64,000 nucleotides of DNA from an uncultured Bacteroidota bacterium (GTDB lineage: Bacteria > Bacteroidota > Bacteroidia > Flavobacteriales > Flavobacteriaceae). Under the pieces are notes generated by a model. That model did not search any database. It saw only the letters and a list, made by a program, of their open reading frames with translations, and had not been told where the DNA came from. Each line of letters opens with the position of its first letter. Positions within the stretch are counted from its first letter, which is position 1. The translations under genes and the position numbers were made by a program. The stretch is taken from contig CABZKA010000001.1 of the NCBI GenBank assembly GCA_902526165.1, positions 84,435 through 148,434 of the forward strand, read 5' to 3'. Shown piece after piece: positions 63,167-64,000 of this stretch.

Positions 63167-64000
63167 ATGAAAGCATCTGAAATAAGAGAGAAATTCATCA
63201 AGTTTTTTAAAGATAAGGATCACTCAGTTGTTCCATCATCTACAATCGTAGCAAAAAACGATCCAAGTCTAATGTTTACAAATGCTGGTATGAATCAATT
63301 CAAAAGTATTTTTCTAGGTGATAAATCAAACAACACATCAAAAAGAGTGGTGAATTCACAAAAGTGTTTAAGGGTTTCGGGAAAACACAATGATCTTGAA
63401 GAAGTTGGTGTTGATCACTATCATCATACCATGTTCGAAATGTTAGGTAACTGGAGTTTTGGAGACTATTTTAAAGAAGAAATTATCAAATGGAGTTATG
63501 AATTACTCACAAAGACCTATGGTTTAAATTCTGATGATTTGTATGTCTCAATTTTTCAGGGAGATAAAAATGATAAAACATCAAAAGATGATGAAGCTTT
63601 TAAAATATGGTCTGAAATTGTTGGACATGAAAAAATCATTTTGGGAAATAAAAAAGATAATTTTTGGGAGATGGGTGACACTGGACCGTGTGGACCATGT
63701 TCAGAAATACACATTGACTTAAGATCTGATTCTGAAAAATCGAAAATTCCAGGCAAAAATTTGGTAAACATGGATCACCCAAGTGTTATTGAGTTGTGGA
63801 ACTTAGTTTTTATTCAATACAATAGATTATCAAATGGAACTTTGGTTGAACTTCCAGAAAAACACATCGATACTGGAATGGGGTTTGAAAGACTTGTCCG
63901 AGTAATCCAGAAAAAAGATTCAAATTATGATACGGATATTTTTATGCCTTTGATTATCGCTATCGAGGGTATGAGTGATAAAAAATATGGATCTAATGAA
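63167..64000 (+). CDS. alaS: Alanyl-tRNA synthetase (N-terminal part, cut by the window end)
   Basis: Not in the ORF track because it has no stop in the window. From ATG 63167, 278 residues are visible: [19 protein letters not shown], the class II motif region [71 protein letters not shown] and DTGMGFERL. These are all AlaS signatures of the catalytic domain. The anticodon-independent tRNA-binding, editing and C-Ala domains lie beyond the edge. It is divergent from the M23 peptidase. Confidence 0.97.
   Translation, partial: MKASEIREKFIKFFKDKDHSVVPSSTIVAKNDPSLMFTNAGMNQFKSIFLGDKSNNTSKRVVNSQKCLRVSGKHNDLEEVGVDHYHHTMFEMLGNWSFGDYFKEEIIKWSYELLTKTYGLNSDDLYVSIFQGDKNDKTSKDDEAFKIWSEIVGHEKIILGNKKDNFWEMGDTGPCGPCSEIHIDLRSDSEKSKIPGKNLVNMDHPSVIELWNLVFIQYNRLSNGTLVELPEKHIDTGMGFERLVRVIQKKDSNYDTDIFMPLIIAIEGMSDKKYGSNE

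Overview
The window is chromosomal, AT-rich DNA (roughly one third G+C by eye) from a member of the Bacteroidota, almost certainly class Flavobacteriia. The evidence is the gene content: gldD, gldKLMN, SprF/PorP- and SprB-type proteins (type IX secretion and gliding), DUF3127 and DUF3098 proteins, TonB-dependent receptors, and mitochondrial-type aconitase. Start codons lack Shine-Dalgarno sequences and several genes carry the Bacteroidota -7 box TAnnTTTG. Very short intergenic gaps and overlapping convergent gene pairs suggest a compact, possibly marine, genome; I do not assign a genus. No prophage, insertion sequence, CRISPR array or recognisable defence island is present, and no stretch over 300 bases lacks a gene.

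Layout. 1-5.4 kb: RNase G (cut by the window edge), a 29-residue hyperbasic protein missing from the ORF track, HU, mutY, ssb, gldD, a DMT exporter, a LolA-like protein, and rplU-rpmA. 5.4-12.4 kb is a nutrient-uptake block: phosphopantetheinyl transferase, PnuC transporter, NadR-type kinase, a His-rich small membrane protein, a TonB receptor with two His/Asp-rich inserts (probable zinc receptor), a terminator, a TPP riboswitch with its own TonB receptor (probable thiamine receptor), and a Rieske-like lipoprotein. 12.5-24.8 kb is housekeeping: greA, HIT, DUF3127, aat, truB-uppP-DUF3098-ftsX, leuS, lpxB-surE, prc and a DppC-type permease. 24.8-31.8 kb is the cell-shape cluster purH-mreBCD-mrdA-rodA. 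31.9-37.9 kb holds groES-groEL, secG, a TPR protein, lptE, a sigma-54 activator and miaB.

38-55 kb is the most distinctive part. topA and an arginase-fold protein lacking obvious metal ligands precede gldK-gldL-gldM-gldN, followed directly by a SprF/PorP-type protein and a 1.9 kilo-residue SprB-like adhesin with about 16 repeats, a PKD domain and a type-B sorting domain. Three tandem NTF2-like lipoproteins and a terminator close the run. The secretion motor (GldL/M), its outer-membrane ring (GldK/N), a partner for type-B cargo (SprF) and a probable cargo are thus encoded back to back.

55-64 kb: aconitase, an S9 peptidase, an initiator tRNA-Met, era-der, a MerR-type regulator, an M23 peptidase and the N-terminal part of alaS. 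I saw no clearly unprecedented multi-gene system. The best leads are the compact gldKLMN-sprF-sprB-lipoprotein locus, the triplet super-repeat in the adhesin, the SSB-like tail on the DUF3127 protein, the degenerate arginase-fold protein, and the coupling of a PnuC/kinase pair to a zinc-type receptor beside a TPP-riboswitch receptor.
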